Below, in pieces: positions 24,217-34,100 of a stretch of DNA of 64,000 bases. Source of the stretch: Datura wrightii. Its lineage: Eukaryota > Streptophyta > Magnoliopsida > Solanales > Solanaceae. A program made the position numbers and the translations under genes. The first letter of the stretch is position 1, and the number at the start of each line of letters is the position of its first letter. The notes below the pieces were generated by a model that had not been told where the DNA came from, did no database searches, and worked only from the letters and a program-made list of their open reading frames with translations. The stretch is from positions 94,079,501-94,143,500 of the forward strand of contig JASDFA010000001.1 in the NCBI GenBank assembly GCA_035772735.1. The letters are read 5' to 3'.

Positions 24217-25562
24217 CTACTTGGGATTGGGATCCATGTCGCTCGGCAGTCCTCCTCTATGCCTTGTGTTTTGGGCACTAGCAAATTGCCCAAATTGATA
24301 TTCAAGCGCCTTGGTAGCTAACTGGTTGTTTTTCACTTCGGCTGCCAATTTCACATAGTCAGCCTGCAATTGAGCTTGGTTAGCTATCATGGTCTTGAAC
24401 ATCTCCTCAATGCTGGGTGATGGTGGTGGAGGAGGTGCATTGTTGTTTCTGAATTGTGCTTGATAATTCAGCTGCTCTCCTTGGTTCCTTTGCACACCCT
24501 GACCCGAACTTTGGCCCTAATGGTTGTTGCTACCCCATGAGAAATTAGGGTGATTCCTCCAATTGGAGTTGTAGCTACTACCATACTGTTGGTGGTTCCT
24601 TTGCGCATTACCCACAAAGTTTACCGAATCAGGATTGGCTTCACAACACTCAGCTGAGTGCTCACTGCTTCCACACACTTCACACCACATCTGTTGTACT
24701 ACATTAACTAGGGCTTGAGGCTGGTTCAATGTCATGTTGCTGAAGTGGGTGTTAAGTTGATTTTGCAATGCAGCTATCTGTGCAGCGATAGCTGTAAACC
24801 CATCCACTTCTAGCACTCCTGCTGCTTTCTTTGTCCCACCTCTTGATGAATCAGCATTCCATTTTGGATTTCCTTGTTAAATACGGTTCAATAAGGTATA
24901 CAGCTCCTCATAAGTTTTCTCCAGCGCTTGCCCTCCAGCTGCTGAGTCTAGCAGTATTTTGGTGTGGGGTTCCAAACCATCTATAAATGTGTGCACCAGC
25001 ACATCATTGGACTGATGATGAGGAGGACAATCCCGCAACATGGATTTAAATCTCTCCCAGGCCTGATATAAATTTTCTCCCTCTCTCTGTTTGAAACTTA
25101 GAATCTGACTTCTAAGTCTTGCTGTTTTACCAGAGGGAAAAAACCGTATCAAGAACATCCGTGCAAGATGATCCCACGTAGAAATAGAATTCGGTGGCTT
25201 ACTTTCAACCACCTCTTGGATTCTCCCAATAATGAGAATGGGAACAATGTAAGTCGGACATAGTCTGATGACACTCCAGCGGGTATGTAAGTGTCACTTA
25301 TCTCCAAAATATTTTGGAGATGCTGCTGTGGATCTTCATGAGGGAGACCGGTAAACTGCCCGCTAGTGTGCACCAACTTCACCATATTCTGTTTAAGTTC
25401 AAATCTCCCTCCTGGCTCAGGTTTGCGGATACTAGATGTAACATTATTGGCATGTGGGATTGCCACCTTGCGAACCGGCCGAGCTGCTGCTTGTTCGGGC
25501 ACTAACACTGCCCGTAGTACCGGTGGATTCTGTTGTTGCTCCATGATCGTCTGTCTGAGCAA
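24217..25562 (-). pseudogene. Athila-type Gag, copy 2
   Basis: Same protein as copy 1 (MLRQTIMEQQQ start). A one-base loss near 25200 shifts frame inside the GES-KRWLK stretch. The TAA at 24877-24879 and TAG at 24517-24519 are shared with copy 1. A TAG at 24217-24219 is private to this copy. The zinc knuckle CEVCGSSEHSAECC keeps a CX2CX4HX4C pattern. Confidence 0.86.
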
Positions 25563-25765
25563 CTGCAGCTTTCTTTATAGAGCTTCTCTTTGTTTACTGT
25601 GAAATATCCTTTCTGGCTCTATATACGATTCCACTAGCTCCTTGTCTCTTGTCAGTGTTCAACAACAATTAAGTCTGCAAAATACAGGCTAAGACCAAGT
25701 TGTCAACACTAAGAAAATAAAAATACAGTAATTTAACACTTAAAACAAATTCACCAATTGCCAAG

Positions 25766-25783
25766 TCCCCGGCAACAGCGCCA
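25766..25783 (-). other. Athila-type primer binding site, copy 2
   Basis: Minus-strand TGGCGCTGTTGCCGGGGA, six bases after the LTR end, with one difference from the element B site. Confidence 0.88.
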
Positions 25784-25789
25784 AAAACT

Positions 25790-27207
25790 TGTTGGCGTGA
25801 TTTGTGGGGTCTAAAACGACACGCAAGTGCACGTAGTCGAACAAGTAGTAAGTGGCTTTAGTAAGCCAAGTATCGATCCCACCGAGACTTGGATGAAGTG
25901 CAATTTGCTCAAGTGTACTATATTTTACTTCTAAAAATGCAGACAACAGTGTAACCAAAAGTTTGATAGTTTGTTTTATAATTTTTATACTAAAGCTAAA
26001 AACAATTATCTACTTTGAATCTGAACTATGAATGAGAGTATGTTGAGGTTAAACGAACATGTAATGAAATTAATTATCATCGTAATTTGGTTAATCTTTT
26101 CCTCCGGTTGCTAGCCAAGAACATTTGCCAAGAGATTAAAACTCTCGTATTTAACCTCACTTAAGAATCATGAACCATCCGTCTACATTTATGTGATCAG
26201 ATGCAATTCATGTTCTAGCCATACAAATCCGGTTCCTAAATTGACTAATACGACTTTCAGGTATATTTCTATCCTGAAAGCAAATCAAGACTCAATTTTC
26301 CCAAACCAAGTAAAGAACATATCCTATTAATTCACAACTTTCCAATTTCTTGCTCTCTCGAGTGAAACCGGACTTTTTAGATGTACATCAACGTAGGCCA
26401 CACATTAATGCAGTAAGAACAAGAATTAATAGAACAACATGGAAGAAAAGATGAAAAACCAAAGAATCAATGATCAAATTTCATCACAATTGTTCATAAC
26501 CTCAGCAAGGAGAGGAATTAGCCACTCATTTGTGGATTAAACATCTTAAAATGAGTGTTAATCATACAAGCAATTGAATTAAAGAAGAAAGAAAGAGAGA
26601 AAAAACCCTGATATTTTCATCCCTCAACTGCCTGTAACCCACGTCCTTACTCCACCAAGTCAGAATATTGAAAAATGAACCTAAGTGTTCTATTTATACT
26701 GCTGGGAATTTTTCCCGAAATAACGAGCAACGTGTCACGGAGTGCATCGCGGAGAACTGCCTCTGTGACACGCTACGGATGTGGACCCTCACTGGAATTG
26801 GGGGTCTAGGAATTAAGGCCCAACGTGGCACGGCGTGCAACGCGGAGCCAAGCCACCGTGCCACAGACCAAACGCGGACCTCCACTGGAATTTGGGCGAA
26901 ATTTCCCTATCCAGGTAGAAGGCCTCCGCGATGGCAGCGTGACACGGCTCCATCACGGAGCCCCTTTAATTTATGCTGTCCAATGCTTTATCCCTTGCTC
27001 GCATCCAAGTCCAACCCCGATATCATCCAACATGCATTTTAGCTTCCCGAAATCACGTTTTACCTGCAAAACAATGCTAATCATGTTGGTTAGTATAAAT
27101 TCACATTTTATTACCAATTACATGAGAATGTATACACATTGATAGATAAACAAGTCTAAAATGGTACTTTTGAGTATCACTTGGGCATATAAATTTGCCC
27201 AAGATCA
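25790..27207 (-). repeat. 5' LTR of the Athila-type element
   Basis: 1,418 bp, from TGATCTTGGGC (minus strand, at 27207) to CACGCCAACA (at 25790). The TATA box on the minus strand is at 26691-26698. The inverted dyad pair CGTGTCACGGAG / CTCTGTGACACG is at 26731-26742 and 26761-26772. It is inserted in pararetrovirus sequence (flank GTTAT). Confidence 0.92.
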
Positions 27208-27748
27208 GTTATTTCTCATGTATTTTCTTTGATATTCATGTTTTTTGTTTTAACATTTAATGTTAGGGTATCCATAACATTTTGATCATTAATATCTATA
27301 GATAAAAATTGGGATAACAGTTAAAATATATCGGGCCATTGGCTAGGTTACTTTGTAAAACTGCTAATAATGAATCATCAAATTTTAGTAGCCTACTATC
27401 TCTTAATAGAAGACATATAGGTACGTCTAAGCCTAATCGATACAACGGTTTAACTGCGACTTGGACAAGTCCTATGTGAAGAAACTTATAGTTTTTCCTA
27501 TATCTATTAATGTCTTCAGCTGCTAATAATTTCATAGTCTCAATAGACTTATTAATAGCGACCATAGATTCGGAGGTTTTAATATTATAATTTTTAATAA
27601 AATTAAAGTATCCAGTCTTATATACCTTTTCAAAACGTTCCTTTGGGATATTCCAATTTTGTAAAACACTCTCTATCTTAGTTATTTTAGTAGTTGTGGC
27701 AGAAATATTAATACTATTTATTATGTTCTGATTTTCAGAGGTATCCAT
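27208..27748 (-). pseudogene. Pararetrovirus movement protein relic
   Basis: ATG at 27748-27746. The 150-residue frame carries the caulimovirid movement-protein core, with the HIGLVQVAVKPLYRLGLD block and the following PI...RDSRL and NLANGPIYF elements near its end. It stops at 27298-27296, but similar-looking coding continues in a shifted frame to the Athila-type LTR at 27207, which cuts it. The protein in living viruses modifies plasmodesmata for cell-to-cell spread. The start overlaps the stop of ORF1 by one base. Confidence 0.78.
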
Positions 27749-28053
27749 TAGAATTGTGCAGATAGTTTTAACTGAATAATTAATATATCATCTAATTGTC
27801 TTCTTTGTATAGACAAATTATGACTAACATAACATAATTCATTATATAACCTGATTAGATTGTGAAGAATTAATTTTCTAGTTATTTTTCTAGAATAATT
27901 ATCCAGAGTTTCTGAAGGTATTAGTTGTTTATAATAGTCTAAGTTCTTTAATATTTCTGTTCTTTTCTTTTTATAGTTACTCTGATATTTCAAACATATC
28001 CATTTTCTCATATTGTAGTATTTTATTTGTTCTGTAAATGGATGTGTAAGCAT
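27748..28053 (-). CDS. Pararetrovirus ORF1, unknown function
   Basis: A 101-residue open frame (MLTHPFTEQIKYYNM start) between the primer-site leader and the movement protein. It is rich in Lys, Ile, Leu, Tyr and Asn, mostly helical in appearance, with no motif I recognise. Its stop and the next start share a base (TAATG), the compact arrangement used by caulimovirids for translation of successive ORFs. It is the only viral frame here without a visible break, though age makes expression unlikely. Confidence 0.55.
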   Translation of the reverse strand: MLTHPFTEQIKYYNMRKWICLKYQSNYKKKRTEILKNLDYYKQLIPSETLDNYSRKITRKLILHNLIRLYNELCYVSHNLSIQRRQLDDILIIQLKLSAQF

Positions 28054-28452
28054 ACATTTTAATATAATACGAAGTATTCGGGGGAATGTTAGTGCTATCC
28101 TGGGGCCAATATCTACTTTAGATGTTACTCCTTAATAGTTATTTCTTTGTGAAGTATTTACTGGTTATCTTATCTAATTTCCTTTATCTTATTCCTTTAG
28201 GTCTGGTGATGGGAACACCATCTGGGTCCGGCTCTAGTATCAAAACTTTAGAGCTAATCCAACGGAAAATACAGGCTTGCCAACGTCTAGACTGTGATTA
28301 AACGGTTACCCAACTTAAGGAATAAAACTAAGAAAACAGAGTAAGAGTATCAGCAAAACTAAACACAGAAATAACTGCTCAAGAGCAACATAATTTCGAC
28401 TGGCTCTAGGATAGTATAAAGATTTAGCTACTTAAACTCATACTCATCGCGG

Positions 28453-28472
28453 CCAACATGGATCTGATACCA
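28453..28472 (-). other. Pararetrovirus minus-strand primer site (tRNA-Met)
   Basis: On the minus strand TGGTATCAGATCCATGTTGG resembles the initiator tRNA-Met complement used by Caulimoviridae, which marks the numbering origin of these genomes. The 28054-28452 stretch after it is leader without a recognisable gene. Confidence 0.8.
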
Positions 28473-28735
28473 TTTGACGGATTGTAGAAAATGACTTGAA
28501 AATTAATTACAAAGGCAGGAGCAAAAAAAAGTAAATACTACAATTAGTAATAAAGTAGAAGAAAAAGATACTTACAAAGAGCTGTTTATTGATAAGAAGG
28601 AAAAATAGAGAACATAGAGAGGTTTGGGCAATTTGGAAGTGAGTGTAGTGTTTTCCGAATGCCCTTCCTAATACAAGATGAAGGTCTTAAATAGACCTCA
28701 ATATGATGAGTCAACTAATTACTACCTGCTATCTA
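28473..28735 (-). promoter_or_regulatory. Pararetrovirus intergenic promoter and polyadenylation region
   Basis: Between the ORF4 tail and the primer site. On the minus strand a TATA-like CTATTTAAG lies at 28694-28686, and an AATAAA signal at 28590-28585 about 100 bases further, the order expected for a terminally redundant pregenomic RNA. The placement matches the large intergenic region of caulimovirids. Its present activity is unknown. Confidence 0.55.
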
Positions 28736-30290
28736 TTTACATGTGTCCACACGTGGAAAATTTAATTTTACACGGATCTATGTAAAAGATGTCTTCATCT
28801 TCTTGAAACTTGATTTCCTTGAAATTTGATATTTGTCCTGATGTGACCTTGGAATTTGATGAATATTCATCTTCATCTGCGTGGGAGATTGTAGGGATTC
28901 CATTTTGTCCTTATGTAGCTTGTCTTTTTGCTGCATTGTCTTTTGGGTAGATTCTTGAGGGGTCCATTGCTTTTGATTGTAGTAGCTTTTCATTTTTCTG
29001 AAAGGATAGTCTGGCCGTTTTCTTTAGTTGAGAAGATAAGCTTGAGCTATCCCTTGCGGATCTAGCATGTCTCCATTTCTTGGTTCACTTGTATGAGAGG
29101 ATGCAGTATCTAATAATTCCATTATCTATTTTTGTTGAGTATCTTTTTCCAAATTTGACAAGGCCTGTTGGAGCCTTCTTTTTAATTCTTACTTGGACAG
29201 TTGGGAATCCTATCGTAATGAAGAACTTGAAGTTTCAAAGGCTGGGGCCTTTTATTTTGATGGTCTTACTCAGATATTTAATCCTTTCAAACTCATGAAT
29301 ATCAAAGGACTAGCTGATAATATATGAAATTCTTTTTGAAATAAAAAACTTACACAATTTAATATTTTCTAGTAGGGTAGAAATATTCTGCTCTACGTGA
29401 AAATTTTCAAACTGTGTCTGAAAATATTTTGACAATACCTGTTTATTTCCTCCGAATTGGTTACCATTCGTAAAACCATCTGGGGATGATCGCGCTTTTC
29501 ATTTCTTCTGAATACTTGACAAAACAAGAGTGAGTATTGGGCCTTAGATATATAAAGTTATACCAGGCTGCCTTATAATCATACCAGTTGTATGTCTGGG
29601 GTCTATGGGTTCTTGATAGGGGAATGGGTGTATGTAGATGATCTTCAAACCATTCAAACGGACTTAAAATTCATTTAATTGTGAACTTCGAGTATTGAAT
29701 ACTGTCAAGATTATCCGAACATTTTAATTTATGCTGAATTTTTACTGAATCGGTGTCTGTTAAATGAACTCATAATACCTTTGGGTTTTAAGGGGATCAT
29801 CTGTCTCCACATAATTCCAATTTGTGTAGCAGGGTTTTAGTAACTTGGGTACTCCAAAACCTTCATATTTTTTATCGAGGGCCATGATCGGCAGTACCTG
29901 TAAAACTGTTAGCTCAAACTGCTGTTTATTTGGAATATTTTTCTCCATTTTCTTTTCTTCAGTCGCTGGCAGAACTACCTAAGCGTATGTCTCTGGTGGC
30001 TTTATTTCATAGTTATCCTTTGTTTGGATAGAGATAGTTTTGTCGCCTGATGAAGAGTCTCCTTTAAAAACTGATTTTAATGGTTGTAATCTGGTCTGAC
30101 TGGTTATGGGTTCCTTTAATGGGGACGGAATAGTAGCTTTTGGCAAAGATGGGAATTCTGCCAAAACTGAATATTTATTTTCTGGTTTTGGGTTTTCCTC
30201 TTCTTTGAAGAGTCTTTTCATTATTTCTTCTGGTTTGAAAGGCTGAAATGGAGGCCTCAAGGGCCTTATACCTGGTGTTCCGAGCCTCAT
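28736..30290 (-). pseudogene. Pararetrovirus ORF4 (transactivator position), decayed
   Basis: ATG at 30290 overlaps the polymerase stop (ATGA). The first frame has a basic, Pro/Lys-rich stretch, a TAG-type break at 29981-29979, then the LPIMALDKKYEGFGVPKLL block, and a stop at 29760. Coding-like sequence continues in another frame to about 29350 with WYDYKAAWYNF and a HSCF...IPRWFYEW pattern that I associate with solanaceous pararetrovirus ORF4 proteins. A charged tail reaches about 28780. Position suggests the transactivator/inclusion-body protein. The family assignment is tentative. Confidence 0.55.
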
Positions 30291-30816
30291 TTAGTTCCCT
30301 GTAGAAATTCCCCAGTCAAAAAATCTGGGAGAGAATTATTTTCTCCTTGTATAAACTCGATTTGAAAATCAAAGTTGGATAACAAAGCCTACCATATGGA
30401 AAATATTTGTTTAGAAACCAGATTTTTTACATCTTTTTGTAGAACATCTTTGGTTGCTTTTCAGTCTACTCGTAGTAAAAATTCTTTATTTATTACATCG
30501 TCTTGAAATTTTGTGATACATACCACTATAGCAAGAATTTCTTTTTTAATGGTGTTGTAATTTTTCTGAGTATTATATCATATTCCTGAAGTGAATCTTA
30601 GTAATTGTTCAGGGTTTTCTAGGGAGATTTTTTGTTTAAGGATCCATCCATATCCTATGTCTGAGGCGTCAATTTCTACTATCATGAATTCCTCTGTATG
30701 TGGTATTCCTAGACATGGAAGTTTTTGAACTATTGACTTTATTTTTTGGATTGTCTCTGTTTGTTCTAATCCCCATGTGACTAGATCCTTCTTAAGACGC
30801 TGATAAAGAGGCTTAT
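30291..30816 (-). pseudogene. Pararetrovirus RNase H (end of polymerase)
   Basis: This continues the RT block beyond element B. The RNase H part shows EIDASDIGYGWILKQ near 30690-30645 and the TIKKEILAIV block, the second catalytic stretch, further down. Three in-frame stops interrupt it (near 30578, 30465 and 30405). It ends in the TGA that overlaps the ORF4 start. In the virus this domain removes the RNA template during reverse transcription. Confidence 0.8.
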
Positions 30817-32411
30817 TGATCACGGGCAAAATAGCATGCTCGTAATACGCTTTATATCTTAATATAGTCTTGTTTATCTAAAGTATTTTACATAATCTCA
30901 TGTGATTTTATATAAATGTGAATATATGTGCGAACCAACATGATTAGTCCTTGTTTTGTAGGTTAATAATGCATTTGAGGAACTAATTCGCAAGTTGGTG
31001 AAAGGAAGGAATGAAGTGGAAGCAAGTGGCGAAAAGTCGACAAGGGGCATGCGTTGGCAAGGCTGGCCGCGCCAGGCAGCGTGCCACGCTGTGCGTGTGC
31101 CGCGCCCAGCGCCGTGCCACGTCCTTGCCAAGCGCATGAGGAAAGGCAGCAGCAGGCAGCAGGAGGTAGAGAACCAGCGCGGCAGCACCGTGTCACGCTA
31201 GGCAGCCTGCGCGACAGAAGCTTGCCAACGCGCTGCATGGGCAGCGTGCCACGTTGGCCAGCGCGGCAACCCTCGGCAACTTGGTTTCCTGAGGCAATTT
31301 CCAGAGAGCTTTCGCGTTGTCTCCATGTCACGGAGGCAGTGCTCTGCGATGCACTCCGTGACACGGAGCCGTTCCTTTCAGGCTAAATTATGCACGTTTT
31401 CCATTTACTATAAATAGGACCCTTAGCTCCTAAAATCAGAGGTCACGATTTTATTTTGAAAAATCACCTAGGAGTGAAGGGAGAAGTGGGAGAACTCATC
31501 TAGGGTTTATCAAATTCCCTTCTCATCTACCAAATTCATGTAAGTATGTTAGTTTAGTATTAGTTAATTGTAGTTTTACGAACATGAATGGCAAGAACCC
31601 TTCCTCTAGGGTTGAAGCCATGAATTATGATTGTTCTTTTATGAATTTGTTTTGGAATTAAGTTATTGATTGTTGTTTTCGTCTTGCATTCTGGATTGTT
31701 GGTTGTTTTTATGATTGATCACCATGAAAGCATATTTTTTAGCTTGAGTAATAGCTTGAGAAAGTATTACCTAGGTCAGGACATGAGAATGTAAGGAGCA
31801 TGTTTGTATCTCGGGAGAGATTCTTGTGTCAGGATAGAAATATACCTAACACCGTGCTTGGTTGACACACGGGGGTTATGAAAGACCAACTTGGGATGTC
31901 ACATCACCACTCGAAGAAGTAGTTGTGAGGCTAATTTGAGTTAAATGGTTAGACGTACGAAAGTCCCTAATCGTTTCCCCATAAACCACAACATAATTGA
32001 TTGCCCGCGACTAGAAAATTAAACTCCTCGCTCACAATGATGCAGTGAGGCTAGATTGCCGTGTTTAGAGGCTCGAAAGACCATAAACATGCAATTCTAA
32101 TTATGTGAAATAACAATTGATAGTTCTATGCTTAACCCATTGCAAATCGTAGGATCGCATGATTAATTGGTTTTAACTCTATGTTGCTCCTAGAGTGATT
32201 TCAGAATATTTCGTTGACCCAAACTTAGACTTAATTAATCTCAATCGAAAATGTCTATAACCAACACTTGAGGTATTTAAGATCACAATAGAAATGGATA
32301 GTTAGAGGAATGGGTCCAGTCCCTGTGGGTTCGACAATCTGTTTCTTAAAAAGAGCCACTATATTACTTGCACGACCCGTACACTTGCAGACGCGCGAAT
32401 CGGGCACGTCA
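30817..32411 (+). repeat. 5' LTR of element B
   Basis: Begins TGATCACGGGC, ends GGGCACGTCA. Inverted dyad pair at 31323-31335 and 31354-31368, TATA box TATAAATA at 31409-31416. A donor-like GTAAGTATG lies at 31541-31549. Confidence 0.95.
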
Positions 32412-32417
32412 AGTTTT

Positions 32418-32435
32418 TGGCGCCGTTGCCGGGGA
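32418..32435 (+). other. Primer binding site of element B
   Basis: TGGCGCCGTTGCCGGGGA, the classic Athila/Tat primer site, six bases after the LTR end. Confidence 0.93.
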
Positions 32436-32705
32436 TTCGGCGAAGTTTTGATAATTTATCTATTTTTGTGTGATTTTTAAATTTCTCTTAAGTGTTGAAA
32501 AACTTGGTCTTAGTCTGTTTGTTTGCAGGTGACAGGTTGTCCTGCCGAGCTGGCTAGAAATAAAGAGCTTGTGGAACCGTTGCTTGAACCTGAACGTCAA
32601 TTCCATTTGCAAAGGAGAATAACTCTAGAGCATAAGCTGAAGAGACTTCAAGAAAAGGTACAACAACAACCACCCGCGGGACAAGCACAATTGTCATCCG
32701 AAGAA

Positions 32706-34094
32706 ATGGAAGCAAGACCAGTTCGCGAAGTGGCTATCCTACTAGCGACAAATGTGACCTCAAGCATTCTTAAACCGGAGCCTGGAGGGCACTTTGAGCT
32801 TAAGCGAAACATGGTGCAGCTGTTACATTCTAGTGGTCAATTCACTGGGATGGCACATGAGGACCCGCAGCAGCACCTACAGAGCTTTTTAGAGATTAGT
32901 GACACGTTTGTCCCCACCGGCGTGTCCACAGATTATGTCCGAATGACCCTCTTCCCATTTTCACTGTTGGGAGAGGCGAAGAAGTGGCTGAAGGCTGAGC
33001 CACCGAACTCCATAACTTCATGGAATGACTTGGCTAAAAAATTCCTTATCAGATTCTTCCTATCAGGCAAAACTGCAAGGTTGAGAAGTGAAATACTCAG
33101 TTTTAAGCAGAGGCCTGATGAGAACCTATATATGGCTTGGGAAAGATTCAAGTCATTGTTGAGAGACTGCCCCCATCACCAGCAATCAAATGAAGTGCTG
33201 GCTCATACCTTTGTAGAAAGTCTAGACCCACACACAAAAATATTACTACACTCTGCATCGGGTGGGCAAGCCTTGGATAAGACATATGATGAGTTGTACA
33301 CTTTGTTGAACAGAATTGCACAAGGAAATCCAGAGTGGCACAGCGAGTCATCGAGAGGGGCAGGACAGAGACCAGGGTTGATGGAAGTAGATGGTTTGAA
33401 TGCCTTGGCAGCACAGTTACCTTCGTTCCAGCATCAAATGATGACTCAGTTCAATAAACTGAGTATGAACCAACGCCAGGGCCAGGTTAATGCAGTTCAG
33501 CAAGCTCCGAGTTGGTGTGAAATTTGTGGTAATAATGGGCACCATGCAGAATCTTGTGGAGCCAATCCGGAGTCAGTCAATTTTGTTAGTAATGTGCAGC
33601 GCAACAATCAGAATTTTGAAACCAGTTACAACAGAAATTGGCAGGGCCACCCGAATTTTTCTTGGGGTGGAAACCAAAAGCAGAATTTTATGCAACCTCA
33701 ACAGCAGCAGTATCAGCAGAATAGGCAGAATGATGGGCAATTGAGTAGCAACATTAAGGAAACATTGCAAAAAATTATGGAGACCCAGACTCAGTTAGTG
33801 AAAAATCAGGCGAGGATGGCAACAGACTTAATGAATCAGCAAGTAGCCACCCGAAATCTTGAAAAACAAGTGGGTCATATAGCAGCTGCTCAAAACATGA
33901 GATCGCAAGGGGGATTACCAAGCGACACAGATCCTAACCCCCGACAGATCAATGCCATCAGTCTGAGAAGCGGTAGGCAATTAGCTGATGCAGTGCCAAA
34001 AGAGCTGAGCAAAGAGGTGCAGCCGGAGTTGGTTAGACCAGGACCATCCATTAACATGGGAGATAATCAGAGTGCTGGGCAACAAAATTTATGA
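32706..34094 (+). CDS. Gag of element B
   Basis: The first ATG in frame is at 32706 (MEARPVREV). The coding similarity to the other Athila-type Gag begins about 180 bases earlier, right after TTTGTTTGCAG (ends 32528), and no in-frame ATG lies between a TAG at 32511-32513 and 32706. A spliced leader or non-AUG start is therefore possible. Domains: gag core (MVQLLHSSGQFTGMAHEDPQ, GEAKKWLKAEPPNSITSW, FLIRFFLSGKTARLR, LYMAWERFKSLLRDCP), then a Gln/Asn-rich region with a zinc knuckle CEICGNNGHHAESC and a C-terminal coiled-coil-like part. It ends in TGA (34092-34094), in frame with the protease that follows. It would form particles and bind RNA. Confidence 0.88.
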   Translation: MEARPVREVAILLATNVTSSILKPEPGGHFELKRNMVQLLHSSGQFTGMAHEDPQQHLQSFLEISDTFVPTGVSTDYVRMTLFPFSLLGEAKKWLKAEPPNSITSWNDLAKKFLIRFFLSGKTARLRSEILSFKQRPDENLYMAWERFKSLLRDCPHHQQSNEVLAHTFVESLDPHTKILLHSASGGQALDKTYDELYTLLNRIAQGNPEWHSESSRGAGQRPGLMEVDGLNALAAQLPSFQHQMMTQFNKLSMNQRQGQVNAVQQAPSWCEICGNNGHHAESCGANPESVNFVSNVQRNNQNFETSYNRNWQGHPNFSWGGNQKQNFMQPQQQQYQQNRQNDGQLSSNIKETLQKIMETQTQLVKNQARMATDLMNQQVATRNLEKQVGHIAAAQNMRSQGGLPSDTDPNPRQINAISLRSGRQLADAVPKELSKEVQPELVRPGPSINMGDNQSAGQQNL

Positions 34095-34100
34095 CCTCCA

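Larger units (their letters stand above)
17411..27207 (-). mobile_element. Complete pol-less Athila-type element (LTR-gag-protease-ORF2-LTR)
   Basis: The element is 9.8 kb on the minus strand: 5' LTR 25790-27207, primer site, gag, protease, structured spacer, ORF2, a 1.9-kb non-coding tail, purine tract and 3' LTR 17411-18827. No RT, RNase H or integrase motif is present anywhere in the internal 6.96 kb. It must have relied on proteins of another element. The right flank is GTTAT (27208-27212), inside the movement-protein relic of the pararetrovirus. The left side runs into a second internal region, so no target duplication can be tested there. Confidence 0.87.

Noticed and set aside
27296..30829. 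Viral block as a LINE or a normal gypsy element
   Set aside because: Movement-protein features, a primer site without LTRs, and overlapping ORFs fit Caulimoviridae and not a LINE or an LTR element.
30963..31364. GC-rich 133-codon minus-strand frame in the B LTR, repeated at 37123-37524
   Set aside because: It lies in the U3, overlaps open frames on the other strand, has no domain, and is open in both LTRs only because the LTRs are near-identical and locally GC-rich.
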